64,000 bases of DNA from Oceanobacillus saliphilus (GTDB taxonomy: Bacteria > Bacillota > Bacilli > Bacillales > Amphibacillaceae), in the NCBI RefSeq assembly GCF_023522835.1, contig NZ_JALCZU010000008.1:62001-126000 (forward strand). Direction: 5' to 3'. The notes under the pieces were generated by a model. The model worked only from the letters and a program-made list of their open reading frames with translations. It was not told the DNA's origin and searched no databases. Shown piece after piece: positions 35,483 through 43,689 of the stretch (the stretch's first letter is position 1; every line of letters begins with the position of its first letter). The position numbers and the translations under genes are program-made.

Positions 35483-36610
35483 ATGGCTGTAAAAAAATGG
35501 ACAGCAGCACAAGTGGCTAGAAAAGTAATGGATCATGAAGAATTATTTATTTTAGACGTGCGTAATACGGATGCATTTGAAGATTGGAAAATTGATGGAC
35601 ATCAATTTGAGTATTTAAATATCCCTTACTTTGAATTGCTCGATGGTGTAGAAGAAATTCTGCCGAAACTTCCAATTGACAAAGAAGTTTTAGTTGTATG
35701 TGCTAAAGAAGGTTCTTCTGTCATGGTAGCTGAAATGCTATCTGAAGCTGGTCGTGAAGTAGCATACCTTGAAGGGGGAATGAAGTCTTGGAGCAGCTAT
35801 CTCGAACCAGTAAAAGTTACTGATTTAGAAAATGGCGGCGAGCTTTACCAATTTGTTCGCCTTGGCAAAGGTTGCCTATCTTATATGGTAATCTCTGAAG
35901 GTGAAGCTGCGATAATTGACGCAGTACGTTTCACGGATGTATTCACAAACTTTGCAAAAGAAAAAGGGGTAGAAATCAAGTATATATTTGATACACACTT
36001 GCACGCAGACCATATTTCAGGCGGACGCATGATAGCAGATGCAACAGGTGGCACGTACTATCTACCACCGAAAGATGCGCAAGAGGTAGTGTTTGATTAT
36101 ACAGCCCTAACCGATGGATTAAACGTGAAAATAGGTGCATCTCAATTGGATGTGAATGCACTATACTCACCTGGTCATACAATTGGTTCTACTTCATTTA
36201 TCATTGACAATCAGTTCTTAGTAACAGGTGATATTCTATTTATTGACTCCATTGGGCGTCCAGACTTGGCAGGACTTGCTGAGGACTGGGTAGGGGATCT
36301 GCGTGAAACGTTATATTCCCGTTATCGTGACATTAAAGAAGATTTAGTAGTACTACCTGCACACTTTATGATGATTGATGAATTAAATGAAGATGGCACA
36401 GTTGCAAAACGTCTAGGTGATTTATTCAAAGATAATCATGGATTAAACATAGAAGACGAAGCTGAATTTCGTCGTACAGTTACAGAGAACTTACCACCAC
36501 AACCGAATGCATATGAACAAATTCGTCAAGTAAACATGGGGAAAATAACTCCTGACAATGACGAACAAACAGAAATGGAAATTGGCCCAAATCGCTGTGC
36601 TATTCGATAA
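35483..36610 (+). CDS. Rhodanese-metallo-beta-lactamase fusion, probable persulfide dioxygenase
   Basis: The 375-residue protein starts with a rhodanese-like domain (residues 1-110, Cys73 in 'VVCAKEGSS') followed by an ETHE1-type metallo-beta-lactamase domain (from about 120; metal motif '[10 protein letters not shown]' with His172, His174, Asp176 and His177, then 'SPGHTIGS' and '[15 protein letters not shown]'). The last motif is typical of persulfide dioxygenases, which oxidise persulfide to sulfite. In Staphylococcus CstB the order is reversed (dioxygenase first). It probably detoxifies sulfide-derived persulfides, with the TauE protein exporting sulfite. Confidence 0.9.
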   Translation: MAVKKWTAAQVARKVMDHEELFILDVRNTDAFEDWKIDGHQFEYLNIPYFELLDGVEEILPKLPIDKEVLVVCAKEGSSVMVAEMLSEAGREVAYLEGGMKSWSSYLEPVKVTDLENGGELYQFVRLGKGCLSYMVISEGEAAIIDAVRFTDVFTNFAKEKGVEIKYIFDTHLHADHISGGRMIADATGGTYYLPPKDAQEVVFDYTALTDGLNVKIGASQLDVNALYSPGHTIGSTSFIIDNQFLVTGDILFIDSIGRPDLAGLAEDWVGDLRETLYSRYRDIKEDLVVLPAHFMMIDELNEDGTVAKRLGDLFKDNHGLNIEDEAEFRRTVTENLPPQPNAYEQIRQVNMGKITPDNDEQTEMEIGPNRCAIR

Positions 36611-36713
36611 GACATTTTGCTTAGAAAGTCTTGGTTGATAAACTATCGACCTGTTGAAGTTTCAATAAATCTAATCCCATTCAATGAAAAAATTTAAAGA
36701 TGGAGGTATTCCA

Positions 36714-36941
36714 ATGAAGATTAAAAAAACATTAGATGCAAAGGGATTGGCATGTCCAATGCCAATCGTAAAGACCAAAAGAGCGATCGATGAAATAAAC
36801 ACCGGTGAAGTATTAGAAGTACTTGTAACAGATAAAGGTGCGGAAAATGATATTCCAGCATGGGCCAAATCAGGTGGACACACAGTAATCGAACAAAAAA
36901 CAGAAGAAGATGTACTTTACTTCTATATTCAAAAAGTATAA
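36714..36941 (+). CDS. yrkI: TusA-family sulfur carrier
   Basis: The 75-residue TusA-like protein has the sulfur-carrying Cys in 'KGLACPMPIVKTKRA', nearly identical to the N-terminal domain of the fusion gene at 34441. TGGAGG precedes ATG 36714. The stand-alone carrier resembles YrkI. It likely shuttles persulfide between rhodanese and DsrE partners in the same operon. Confidence 0.93.
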   Translation: MKIKKTLDAKGLACPMPIVKTKRAIDEINTGEVLEVLVTDKGAENDIPAWAKSGGHTVIEQKTEEDVLYFYIQKV

Positions 36942-37044
36942 GAACAATCAAATAGCTTAGTAGTAGCATTTTTTTAAGAAGGCTAAAAGTAAACTAAATG
37001 AATGTATGTTAGGAAACAGATCCATCAGAAAGAAGGACGAAAAA

Positions 37045-37824
37045 ATGGATGTAACATTTTTTATTGTCATATTTGCAATTGGATTTATCGGTTCCTTCTT
37101 ATCCGGAATGTTAGGTGTCGGAGGATCCATCATCAAATATCCAATGTTACTCTATATTCCACCACTATTCGGTCTTGTAGCATTTACAGCTCACGAAGTT
37201 TCCGGTATTAGTGCAGTTCAAGTATTTTTCGCATCGCTTGCTGGAGTATGGGCATATCGAAAGGGCGGTTACCTTAACAAACAACTCATTATTTATATGG
37301 GTGGAGCAATTTTAATTGGTAGCTTAATAGGTAGTTATGGATCGAGTTCCCTATCAGAACTAGCGGTTAATGTCGTCTATGGGATTCTTGCTTTAATAGC
37401 TGCGATTATGATGTTTATGCCGAAAAAACAAGTAGACGCTATGCCATTAAATGAAGTGACATTTAATAAGCCCCTAGCAGCAATACTAGCGTTCATAGTT
37501 GGTATTGGATCAGGAATTGTTGGTGCAGCTGGGGGATTCCTGCTCGTACCAATCATGTTAACGGTTCTTTATATTCCAACACGTATGACGATTGCAACGA
37601 GTTTAGCAGTCACGTTTATTTCTTCCATCGGAGGGAGTGTTGGTAAACTTGCAACTGGTCAAGTAGATTACTGGGCAGCATTCATTATGATTATAGCAAG
37701 CATACTGGCAGCACCGCTTGGAGCTAAAGCTGGTAAGAAGATGAACACACGAATCCTACAAATTATTTTAGCAATGATGATAGCGGGTACTGCAGTCAAA
37801 ATTTGGTTTGACATTCTAATGTAA
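37045..37824 (+). CDS. yrkJ: TauE/SafE-family sulfite/sulfur-anion exporter
   Basis: The 259-residue protein has about eight transmembrane segments in two repeats with the family motif 'GMLGVGGSIIKYPML' and 'GAAGGFLLVPIML'. Together with the persulfide dioxygenase it would export sulfite or thiosulfate formed from sulfide. AGAAGGA precedes ATG 37045; an ATG at 37006 is in frame but has no good site. It corresponds to YrkJ. Confidence 0.92.
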   Translation: MDVTFFIVIFAIGFIGSFLSGMLGVGGSIIKYPMLLYIPPLFGLVAFTAHEVSGISAVQVFFASLAGVWAYRKGGYLNKQLIIYMGGAILIGSLIGSYGSSSLSELAVNVVYGILALIAAIMMFMPKKQVDAMPLNEVTFNKPLAAILAFIVGIGSGIVGAAGGFLLVPIMLTVLYIPTRMTIATSLAVTFISSIGGSVGKLATGQVDYWAAFIMIIASILAAPLGAKAGKKMNTRILQIILAMMIAGTAVKIWFDILM

Positions 37825-37897
37825 TAGACGATTGGTATACGTTTAACGAAGGCAGTCACCAATAGGCTAGGTGATCATAATAAAGGAGGGCTACATC

Positions 37898-39595
37898 ATG
37901 GAAAAAAGAATTTTAGTAGTTGGAGGAGTAGCTGGCGGAGCTTCTACTGCCGCAAAAGTTAGAAGAATAGATGAACATGCAGAAGTAATCATGTTTGAAA
38001 AAGGCCCACATGTATCTTTTTCTAACTGTTCCTTACCTTACCACTTAAGTGGAATTGTTGAAGATAGTGAATCTTTGGTGTTAATGGACCCAGAAATGTT
38101 TGAAAAGCGCTATCATATCGACGCCAGAGTTCATAGTGAGGTAATCAAGATAAATCGCGATCAAAAAACAATCACCATAAAGGATTTAGCAACTGACAAT
38201 ACCTATGAAGAACCTTATGATAAGCTTGTTCTCGCACCTGGAGCATCACCAATTCGTCCGAATAAAATAGAGGGAATTCACAATTCGAATGTATTTACCA
38301 TTCGAAATGTCGTGGACATTCAACAATTAAATGCTTATATGAAAGAAAAAGATATCAACGATGTTGCAGTAATCGGTGGAGGTTTTATCGGTGTTGAAGT
38401 AGCTGAAAATCTTCGTTTATCAGAATACAATGTATCTTTAATAGAATTTGCTGATCAAATCATGACACCATTTGACTACGATATGGTACAAATCCTTCAT
38501 AAAGAAATGGTGGATCATGGTGTGAATTTAGTAGTCAATGATGGTTTAGCAAAAATCGGTGACGGTTTTATCGAAACCCAATCTGGTAAAAAAATCGATG
38601 CACAAGCAGTTATTTTAGCTATTGGTGTAAGACCTGAAACAAAGTTAGCGGAAGATGCTGGCCTTGAAATTGGTGAAACTGGTGCTATCAAAGTAGACAC
38701 GAACTATTTAACGAGTGATAGGGATATTTATGCAGTTGGAGATGCAATTGAAGTGTATCATCGTTTATTGCATAAGCCAACGCGTCTTGCTTTAGCCGGA
38801 CCAGCCCAAAAGCAAGCAAGAGCTGCAGCAAATCATATATATGGCATACCAAGCAGAACCTTAGGTGTTATTGGTTCATCCTCTATTCACCTATTCAATC
38901 TAAATGCTGCTTCAACCGGATTAAATGCAAAAACAGCAAAAGCAGCTGGATTTAGCTATGATTCTGTATACATCATGCCAAGTGATAAAGTAGGATTAAT
39001 GCCAAACAGTAATGTCATGCATTTTAAATTAGTTTATGAGACACCTACAGGTAGAATTTTAGGTGCACAAGCCATTGGTAAAGGGAGTACCGATAAACGG
39101 ATTGATGTTATCGCATCGATGATTACGATGAATGGAACATTAGAAGATCTAAAAGATGTAGAATTGACGTACTCTCCTATGTTAGGTACAGCAAAGGATG
39201 TTGTGAATCATGCCGCACTTGTTGCAATAAATCAGTTAAACGGAAACTATAGAGAAGTAAAAGTTTCTCAAGTTCGTGAATTAGTTGAAAATAATGCATG
39301 TATTATTGATGCTCGAGAGACAAATGAATTTAATAGTGGACATTTGAAAAATGCCGTGAATATTCCATTAAGTGAATTTAGAAACAGACTTGATGAAATT
39401 CCAAAAGATAAAGCCGTTTATGTTCATTGTCGATCTGGTCAACGAAGCTATAATATGGTAATGGCTTTACAAAACTTAGGTTATACCAATATATTTAATA
39501 TTTCCGGATCCTATTTAGGTGTTAATCTGTACGAATACTTTAATGATCTGACAACAAAAAGAGAAAAAATCGTAACAGAATATAATTTCAAATAA
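37898..39595 (+). CDS. CoA-disulfide reductase with C-terminal rhodanese domain
   Basis: The 565-residue flavoprotein has an FAD motif ('VVGGVAGGASTAAKVRR'), the redox Cys44 in 'SFSNCSLPYH', an NAD(P)H-binding region ('VAVIGGGFIGVEVAENL') and a pyridine-nucleotide-disulfide dimerisation domain. A C-terminal rhodanese domain carries Cys511 in 'VHCRSGQRS'. CoADR-Rhd enzymes reduce CoA persulfide, CoA disulfide or polysulfide with NAD(P)H. AAAGGAGGG precedes ATG 37898. It closes the co-directional yrkF-to-CoADR run. Confidence 0.95.
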   Translation: MEKRILVVGGVAGGASTAAKVRRIDEHAEVIMFEKGPHVSFSNCSLPYHLSGIVEDSESLVLMDPEMFEKRYHIDARVHSEVIKINRDQKTITIKDLATDNTYEEPYDKLVLAPGASPIRPNKIEGIHNSNVFTIRNVVDIQQLNAYMKEKDINDVAVIGGGFIGVEVAENLRLSEYNVSLIEFADQIMTPFDYDMVQILHKEMVDHGVNLVVNDGLAKIGDGFIETQSGKKIDAQAVILAIGVRPETKLAEDAGLEIGETGAIKVDTNYLTSDRDIYAVGDAIEVYHRLLHKPTRLALAGPAQKQARAAANHIYGIPSRTLGVIGSSSIHLFNLNAASTGLNAKTAKAAGFSYDSVYIMPSDKVGLMPNSNVMHFKLVYETPTGRILGAQAIGKGSTDKRIDVIASMITMNGTLEDLKDVELTYSPMLGTAKDVVNHAALVAINQLNGNYREVKVSQVRELVENNACIIDARETNEFNSGHLKNAVNIPLSEFRNRLDEIPKDKAVYVHCRSGQRSYNMVMALQNLGYTNIFNISGSYLGVNLYEYFNDLTTKREKIVTEYNFK

Positions 39596-39640
39596 TTGTA
39601 AGGCGATTACGCTTCGTGATAGTCTTACATTGACAGGGAT

Positions 39641-39669
39641 TTGACAACATACCCCGAGCGGTATAATAT
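39641..39669 (+). promoter_or_regulatory. CstR-type operator/promoter before the rhodanese-like/cstR pair
   Basis: TTGACA (39641-39646) is followed by TACCCCGAGCGGTA (39650-39663), a TACC-N6-GGTA site. TATAAT (39662-39667) or TAATAT (39664-39669) would be the -10. It implies autoregulation of cstR. Confidence 0.7.
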
Positions 39670-39698
39670 AAATATATCCTTATCCATAGGTGGTGGAG

Positions 39699-40049
39699 AT
39701 GAGTATCTATTTTATGACATTTATTGGATTAGTTTTATGTATTTTTCTATATAGAAGATATTTTCCTGTACTTGGTATCCCTTGTGGAAAAAACGGTCAA
39801 GATAAGAAAAGTACAGTCGTCCTCGATTTGAGGGATTATAACAGCGAAGATCTACCTGATAATCAAAGTGATATCCGTGTTCCTTATGCTTACTTAAAGC
39901 GGTTTGTAAAAGAAATCCCTGATCAAAAGTTGCATATAATTGCAATGGATCGCCTTGAACTTAATTTAGGGGTAAGATATTTAGTGAGTAAGGGATATCA
40001 GATTGCAAGCTACCAACTAAGTAACTGTCCGTGCAGAGATAAGGAGTGA
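39699..40049 (+). CDS. Membrane-anchored rhodanese-like protein lacking the active-site cysteine
   Basis: The 116-residue protein starts with a transmembrane helix (about residues 2-22) and continues as a rhodanese-like fold ('STVVLDLRDYN', 'VPYAYLKRF'). Where rhodaneses have the Cys loop (CRSGxRS), it reads 'IIAMDRLELN', so it cannot carry persulfide there. Two cysteines close the protein ('NCPCRDKE') and one (Cys29) follows the helix. ATG 39699 is preferred over GTG 39690. It lies 7 bases before cstR. A scaffold or sensor role is possible. Confidence 0.75.
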   Translation: MSIYFMTFIGLVLCIFLYRRYFPVLGIPCGKNGQDKKSTVVLDLRDYNSEDLPDNQSDIRVPYAYLKRFVKEIPDQKLHIIAMDRLELNLGVRYLVSKGYQIASYQLSNCPCRDKE

Positions 40050-40056
40050 GATAATA

Positions 40057-40317
40057 ATGGAATATGATAAAGCGGTAGTCAATCGTTTAAAACGAATTGA
40101 AGGACAAGTTAAAGGCGTTTTAAGTATGATTGAGAAAAACCAAGATTGTCGCGATGTAATTACGCAGTTATCTGCATCACGCAGTGCTATTGATCGTACC
40201 ATCGGTTTAATTGTAAGTATGAATTTAGAACAATGTGTACGGGACAATATAGCAAATGGTGAAAGCACTGAACAAGTAGTTAAAGATGCAGTAGAATTAC
40301 TAGTTAAAAGTAGATAA
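40057..40317 (+). CDS. cstR: CsoR-like sulfurtransferase repressor CstR
   Basis: The 86-residue all-helical repressor of the CsoR/FrmR superfamily has Cys31 and Cys60 exactly as in CstR, but has Asn56 where CsoR has its Cu-binding His. It should therefore sense reactive sulfur by forming di- to tetrasulfide links rather than bind copper. AAGGAG precedes the ATG. It lies among sulfur genes and near four TACC-N6-GGTA sites, including one before its own two-gene unit. Confidence 0.93.
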   Translation: MEYDKAVVNRLKRIEGQVKGVLSMIEKNQDCRDVITQLSASRSAIDRTIGLIVSMNLEQCVRDNIANGESTEQVVKDAVELLVKSR

Positions 40318-40340
40318 GTTCAGCAATTCATTAGAAATAG

Positions 40341-40363
40341 AAGAGTTGATGAACTTTTCTTTT
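40341..40363 (+). terminator. Weak terminator after cstR
   Basis: AAGAGTT (40341-40347) pairs with AACTTTT (40352-40358), one G-U pair, followed by CTTTTT. Confidence 0.45.
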
Positions 40364-40375
40364 TAAATAAAAACA

Positions 40376-40389
40376 TACCCATCTGGGTA
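40376..40389. promoter_or_regulatory. CstR-type operator before a rhodanese gene
   Basis: TACCCATCTGGGTA has perfect 5-bp arms around ATCT and sits 25 bases before the rhodanese start at 40415. It is the fourth 14-base member of the site family in this region. Confidence 0.7.
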
Positions 40390-40414
40390 TTAGATAAACG
40401 TGGAGGTATTTATA

Positions 40415-40711
40415 ATGAAAGAAATTACAGCGAAGGAATTAGAACAAAAATTAGCATCAGGTAAGAAACTAAATATAATAGACGTCAGAGAAGATGAGGA
40501 AGTAGCAATGGGCAAAATCCCAGGAGCAAAACATATCCCACTAGGTCAAATTCCAGAACGTCTAGCAGAAATAGATAAAAGTGAACATTATTACATGGTA
40601 TGCCGTTCAGGAGGAAGAAGTGGTAACGCATGCGAGTTCCTCATCCAACATGGCTTCGATGTAACAAATATGGCGGGTGGCATGCTTGTTTGGGAAAGAG
40701 AAATGGAGTAA
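40415..40711 (+). CDS. Single-domain rhodanese
   Basis: The 98-residue cytosolic rhodanese has Cys63 in the active-site loop 'MVCRSGGRSGNAC', and the usual 'IIDVREDEEVAMGKIPGA' N-terminal part. It moves sulfane sulfur to thiol acceptors. TGGAGG precedes ATG 40415. It has its own CstR-type operator and a terminator overlapping the stop codon, so it forms a separate monocistronic unit. Confidence 0.92.
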   Translation: MKEITAKELEQKLASGKKLNIIDVREDEEVAMGKIPGAKHIPLGQIPERLAEIDKSEHYYMVCRSGGRSGNACEFLIQHGFDVTNMAGGMLVWEREME

Positions 40712-40727
40712 TCTCTCCATTTCTTTT
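40701..40727 (+). terminator. Terminator of the single-domain rhodanese gene
   Basis: AAATGGAG (40701-40708) pairs with CTCCATTT (40715-40722), then CTTTTT. The stem includes the end of the coding region. Confidence 0.8.
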
Positions 40728-40731
40728 TCTA

Positions 40732-40810
40732 AGCAGGTAGAAAGGTTACTATCTGCATACGTACAATGAAGGCTGTCAGCAAAAGCTTTGATGACAACCA
40801 AGTATTCTAA
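40732..40810 (+). repeat. Interspersed repeat, copy A
   Basis: It begins with a GCAGGTAGAAA...CTATCTGC hairpin and continues GCATACGTACAATGAAGGCT, GTCA...TGACAACCAAG and TTCTAA. It is related to copies at 41413-41498 and 62901-62989. Confidence 0.65.
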
Positions 40811-40832
40811 AAAGCTAAAGAGGAGCAGTGAA

Positions 40833-41192
40833 ATGGGTATTATTGAATGGATTCTCATCATTTTAATTATCGCATATTTTGTTAGTCGCTTTATGCAGGT
40901 AAAAGGTATCACGAATATTAGTGTTCAAGAGGCTAAAGGTAAATTTAAGGATAACGATGCACAATTCATTGATGTTCGTACACCTGGTGAATATAAAGCA
41001 AATCACCGAAAGCCTTTTAAGAACATTCCGCTTTCCAATCTGTCCAGTAAATCAGTTTCATTAGATAAGGAAAAAGAAGTCGTTGTCATTTGCCAAAGTG
41101 GCATGAGGAGTGCAAAAGCTGCTAAAATCCTTAAAAAACAAGGCTTTCAAAATATCTCCAACGTTAAAGGCGGCATGAGTTCTTGGGTTTAA
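40833..41192 (+). CDS. Membrane-anchored rhodanese
   Basis: The 119-residue protein has an N-terminal transmembrane helix (about residues 3-20) and a rhodanese domain with Cys87 in 'VICQSGMRSAKAAKIL' and 'FIDVRTPGEYKANH'. Of the two membrane-linked rhodanese-like proteins here, this one keeps the catalytic Cys. AAAGAGGAG precedes ATG 40833. It probably handles sulfane sulfur at the inner membrane face. Confidence 0.9.
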   Translation: MGIIEWILIILIIAYFVSRFMQVKGITNISVQEAKGKFKDNDAQFIDVRTPGEYKANHRKPFKNIPLSNLSSKSVSLDKEKEVVVICQSGMRSAKAAKILKKQGFQNISNVKGGMSSWV

Positions 41193-41193
41193 A

Positions 41194-41222
41194 GGAAGCA
41201 GAGGGACGGTTCTAGTGCTTCC
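41194..41222 (+). repeat. REP-like palindromic element (GGGACGGTTCT type)
   Basis: GGAAGCA (41194-41200) and TGCTTCC (41216-41222) enclose GAGGGACGGTTCTAG. The GGGACGGTTCT core recurs in Firmicutes REP-like repeats. Related GGGACAG hairpins lie at 43135-43201 and 59511-59552. Confidence 0.55.
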
Positions 41223-41376
41223 ATGTGTGTGTATCCGCGCAGGCAGATTAAGATTAATGAAAATGAAGCTGATATGTTGGCAACCATTTGCAGGCTTTAT
41301 GCAATCCGGTATCAATGGTAACGAAAAATTTCTAGAGTCAAAAGTGTTTATGGGAATCGCATCATAAAATAGAAGT

Positions 41377-41412
41377 AAAGCTGTCTAAGTATTTTTCATG
41401 GACAGCTTTTTT
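41377..41412. terminator. Bidirectional terminator before the TetR gene
   Basis: AAAGCTGTC (41377-41385) and GACAGCTTT (41401-41409) form a perfect 9-bp stem with T-run to 41412. Confidence 0.7.
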
Positions 41413-41498
41413 GGCAAGTAAGAAAGTAACTTTCATACTTGCATAAGTGCAACTAAGGCATCCGCCCAAAGGCTTAGGTAGTTGCCACGTTTTCTAAT
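41413..41498 (+). repeat. Interspersed repeat, copy B
   Basis: GCAAGTAAGAAAG...CTTTCATACTTGC forms the 5' hairpin. GCATAAGTGCAACTAAGGC and AAAGGCTT...GTTTTCTAA follow, in common with copies A and C. Confidence 0.7.
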
Positions 41499-41515
41499 GC
41501 ACCAGGTTTCGTACG

Positions 41516-42106
41516 TTAAAGTTCTTTGATTCGAAATGATTCTGTTGAAACCAGCATCAGTTCTACTACTTGCTTGGACATTTCGTTTTGTGGAGTTTGG
41601 AAATCCTCTTCGATCCATCGAATGATCATTCCCGCGATACCGTGCGAACGATATATATATAACCATTTCAAATCAAGTTTCTTAGAGGAAATATCGTACT
41701 CATATTCTTTGATAAATAATTTCTCAATGGCAAGTGCCAGCTGATACCGGAAATCGACTTGTATATGATTGCTTAAAAGAAGTTTGTACAAATCGGCATG
41801 ATCCTGAAAGTATTTAAATAATGTAATATCTTCAATATTTAATTGAGACAGATGAACTTCTGTATATTTTATATATGGTACACGTATTTGTTCAATCATT
41901 TCTTGTAGTGTATCATCAATGATTTCCTGCAGCAATTGTTCCTTTGATTCAAAATGTGCGTAGAAGGTGCCACGGTTATAATTGGATTCACGAATAATTT
42001 CAGTTACCGTCACTTTTTGAAATGGTTTTTTAGTTAAGCAATTTATAAAACTGGCTTTGATAGCCTGTGTAGAGCGTTGGATACGTTTGTCAGTATAGAT
42101 TGCCAT
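41516..42106 (-). CDS. TetR-family transcriptional regulator
   Basis: The 196-residue regulator has an N-terminal TetR helix-turn-helix ('IKASFINCLTKKPFQKVTVTEIIRESNYNRGTFYAHFESKEQLL', residues about 14-57 in short stretches) and a C-terminal TetR_C-type ligand domain. The start at 42106 has AAGGAGGTG upstream; a longer frame from 42166 is not needed. It is divergent from the SDR gene at 42273 and probably represses it. The gap contains a GAACA-N8-TGTTC inverted repeat. Ligand unknown. Confidence 0.9.
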   Translation of the reverse strand: MAIYTDKRIQRSTQAIKASFINCLTKKPFQKVTVTEIIRESNYNRGTFYAHFESKEQLLQEIIDDTLQEMIEQIRVPYIKYTEVHLSQLNIEDITLFKYFQDHADLYKLLLSNHIQVDFRYQLALAIEKLFIKEYEYDISSKKLDLKWLYIYRSHGIAGMIIRWIEEDFQTPQNEMSKQVVELMLVSTESFRIKEL

Positions 42107-42189
42107 ATAGACACCTCCTTTTCTATTATTTCCAATTGATTCACAGAAAGCAATTTTAATATACAATACTTCAAAATTTGTCTGATATC

Positions 42190-42207
42190 GAACAGTTTTG
42201 TATGTTC
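42190..42207. promoter_or_regulatory. Possible TetR operator
   Basis: GAACA (42190-42194) and TGTTC (42203-42207) form an inverted repeat in the divergent promoter region of the TetR and SDR genes. Confidence 0.35.
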
Positions 42208-42272
42208 TATTGATTGTTATTTGAAATTTCTTGAACTAAAATTAAGTTAGAAAAATTAGGGAGGTATGAGAT

Positions 42273-43043
42273 ATGGTATTTCCAGTATTAGAAGGTAAAG
42301 TAGCAATCGTAACAGGTTCTGCAATGGGTATGGGGGAAGCAACAGCGAAGCTTTTCGCAGAGGCAAAAGCAAAGGTTGTAATTGCAGACTTCAATGAAGA
42401 AAAGGGTCAGAAAGTAGTTGAGGAAATCAAAAATGCAGGTGGCGAGGCTGCATTTGTAAAAGTAGATGTTTCTAACTCAGAGCAAGTTCAGGCAATGGTG
42501 CAATTTACTGTTGACACATTCGGTAAATTAGATGTTGCGGTAAACAATGCAGCATTAACTCCTGACGATAAACCAGCTGATTCATTTGATGAAGATTACT
42601 GGGATCGTTTAATGTCTGTTGATTTAAAAGGTGCGGCATTATGCCAAAAATATGAGCTGCAACAAATGAAAAAGCAAGGAAATGGCGGCTCAATCATTAA
42701 TATTTCTTCTGTTAGTGGTTACCGTCCGCAACCGGATAACATCGCTTATGTAGCAGCAAAACATGGTGTTATAGGGATAACGAAAGTAGCAGCTCTAGAG
42801 AACGGTAAATTTAATATCCGTGTCAACTCCGTAGCACCAGGCGCAATTGATACGCCAATGCTGCGCGGGGCACTGGAACAATTTGGCTTAAGCGAAGAAG
42901 AATATGCACCACAATTAAGCTTATTAAATCGCTTTGGTCAAGCAGAAGAGATTGCACAAGCTTCACTTTGGTTAGCATCTGATGCCTCGTCCTATGTAAC
43001 AGGTACAACCATACATGCTGATGCTGGTTATACTTCACGCTAA
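42273..43043 (+). CDS. Short-chain dehydrogenase/reductase
   Basis: The 256-residue classical SDR shows 'TGSAMGMGEAT' (TGxxxGxG), 'NNAA', the catalytic Ser in 'ISSVSG' and YxxxK in 'YVAAKHG'. Substrate cannot be told, but the family oxidises hydroxy compounds or reduces ketones with NAD(P). AGGGAGG precedes the ATG. It is divergent from and probably controlled by the TetR gene, and has a strong terminator. Confidence 0.92.
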   Translation: MVFPVLEGKVAIVTGSAMGMGEATAKLFAEAKAKVVIADFNEEKGQKVVEEIKNAGGEAAFVKVDVSNSEQVQAMVQFTVDTFGKLDVAVNNAALTPDDKPADSFDEDYWDRLMSVDLKGAALCQKYELQQMKKQGNGGSIINISSVSGYRPQPDNIAYVAAKHGVIGITKVAALENGKFNIRVNSVAPGAIDTPMLRGALEQFGLSEEEYAPQLSLLNRFGQAEEIAQASLWLASDASSYVTGTTIHADAGYTSR

Positions 43044-43077
43044 GCAATAGAATACGTATATTACTAATAGTAGAAAG

Positions 43078-43118
43078 CACTCACTTTGATCAATCTTTGG
43101 TCAAAGTGAGTGTTTTTT
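43078..43118 (+). terminator. Terminator of the SDR gene
   Basis: CACTCACTTTGA (43078-43089) and TCAAAGTGAGTG (43101-43112) form a perfect 12-bp stem with six T following. Confidence 0.9.
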
Positions 43119-43449
43119 ATATTCATAGAACCACAGGGACAGGTATCTCGGTCCACTTTTAAGTAGATTAATTATTAATTAGGACAAGTGTTCCTGTCCC
43201 TATGGTATACATTTTTTGTGATATATACCATTTTGCCCTTGCTTGTTCATTAAAATGAGTGAAGCCTGCCAAATACTTTTCTTAAAAAATACTTTATTGG
43301 TAGTGTAGCAGTTTCAATGGTTGGTCCGCTTTATTTTTGGAAGATGAGTATGGTAACCATGTTTCCAGATTAGAATGGCTTGCTTGCGTGAAGATAAGTG
43401 AACAGTTTCTTGTCTATAATGTATAATAATATTAAAAGGTGGTGCTATC
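43119..43449. other. Intergenic region with REP-like repeat
   Basis: AGGGACAGG (43135-43143) and CCTGTCCCT (43193-43201) enclose an AT-rich loop. Downstream no gene is accepted. TATAAT-like sequences near 43415-43430 probably belong to the promoter of the two-gene module. Confidence 0.5.
43135..43201. repeat. REP-like element (GGGACAGG type)
   Basis: Perfect 9-bp terminal arms AGGGACAGG/CCTGTCCCT, 49 bases between them. Confidence 0.5.
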
Positions 43450-43689
43450 GTGCGTTCTGTTAAAAGATCACAGGTTAACGATAATATAGCTGATAATCGG
43501 AAAAAGGTAAATGCGCAGCTTTATAAAGAACGGGCTCAAAATCCACGTGTTAGACGTTTGCGACCACGTTCAGAGGATGAACGCAAGGCTTTAACTGAAA
43601 TTACAAGGGCAAGCGTGGAGCGAGCAAAAAGGGAAGGGAAAATGAAAATGATCGGAAAGCGGAGAATGTATTATGATCCATCTGAATGA
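43450..43689 (+). CDS. Small basic protein, first gene of a nucleotidyltransferase module
   Basis: The 79-residue protein starts at GTG 43450 after AAAGGTGGTG. It is very basic (many Arg/Lys, 'NPRVRRLRPRSEDERK', 'RAKREGKMKMIGKRR') and predicted mostly helical, with no known domain recognised. Its last 17 bases overlap the start of the nucleotidyltransferase gene. Size, charge and coupling resemble antitoxin or nucleic-acid-binding accessory proteins of two-gene modules. No function is assigned. Confidence 0.7.
   Translation: MRSVKRSQVNDNIADNRKKVNAQLYKERAQNPRVRRLRPRSEDERKALTEITRASVERAKREGKMKMIGKRRMYYDPSE

Larger units (their letters stand above)
41193..41515. other. Repeat-bearing intergenic region
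   Basis: It holds a REP-like hairpin (41194-41222), a short open relic of unknown origin (about 41291-41369), a terminator (41377-41412) and interspersed repeat copy B (41413-41498). Confidence 0.6.

Noticed and set aside
41291-41369. Short open stretch (AGFMQSGINGNEKFLESK...) as a gene
   Set aside because: It has no start with a ribosome site and is under 30 codons. It may be the tail of a lost gene but was not identified.
43260-43375. Short hydrophobic frame (KKYFIGSVAVSMVGPLYFW) before the nucleotidyltransferase module
   Set aside because: Too short and without a ribosome site to call a gene; possibly a relic.
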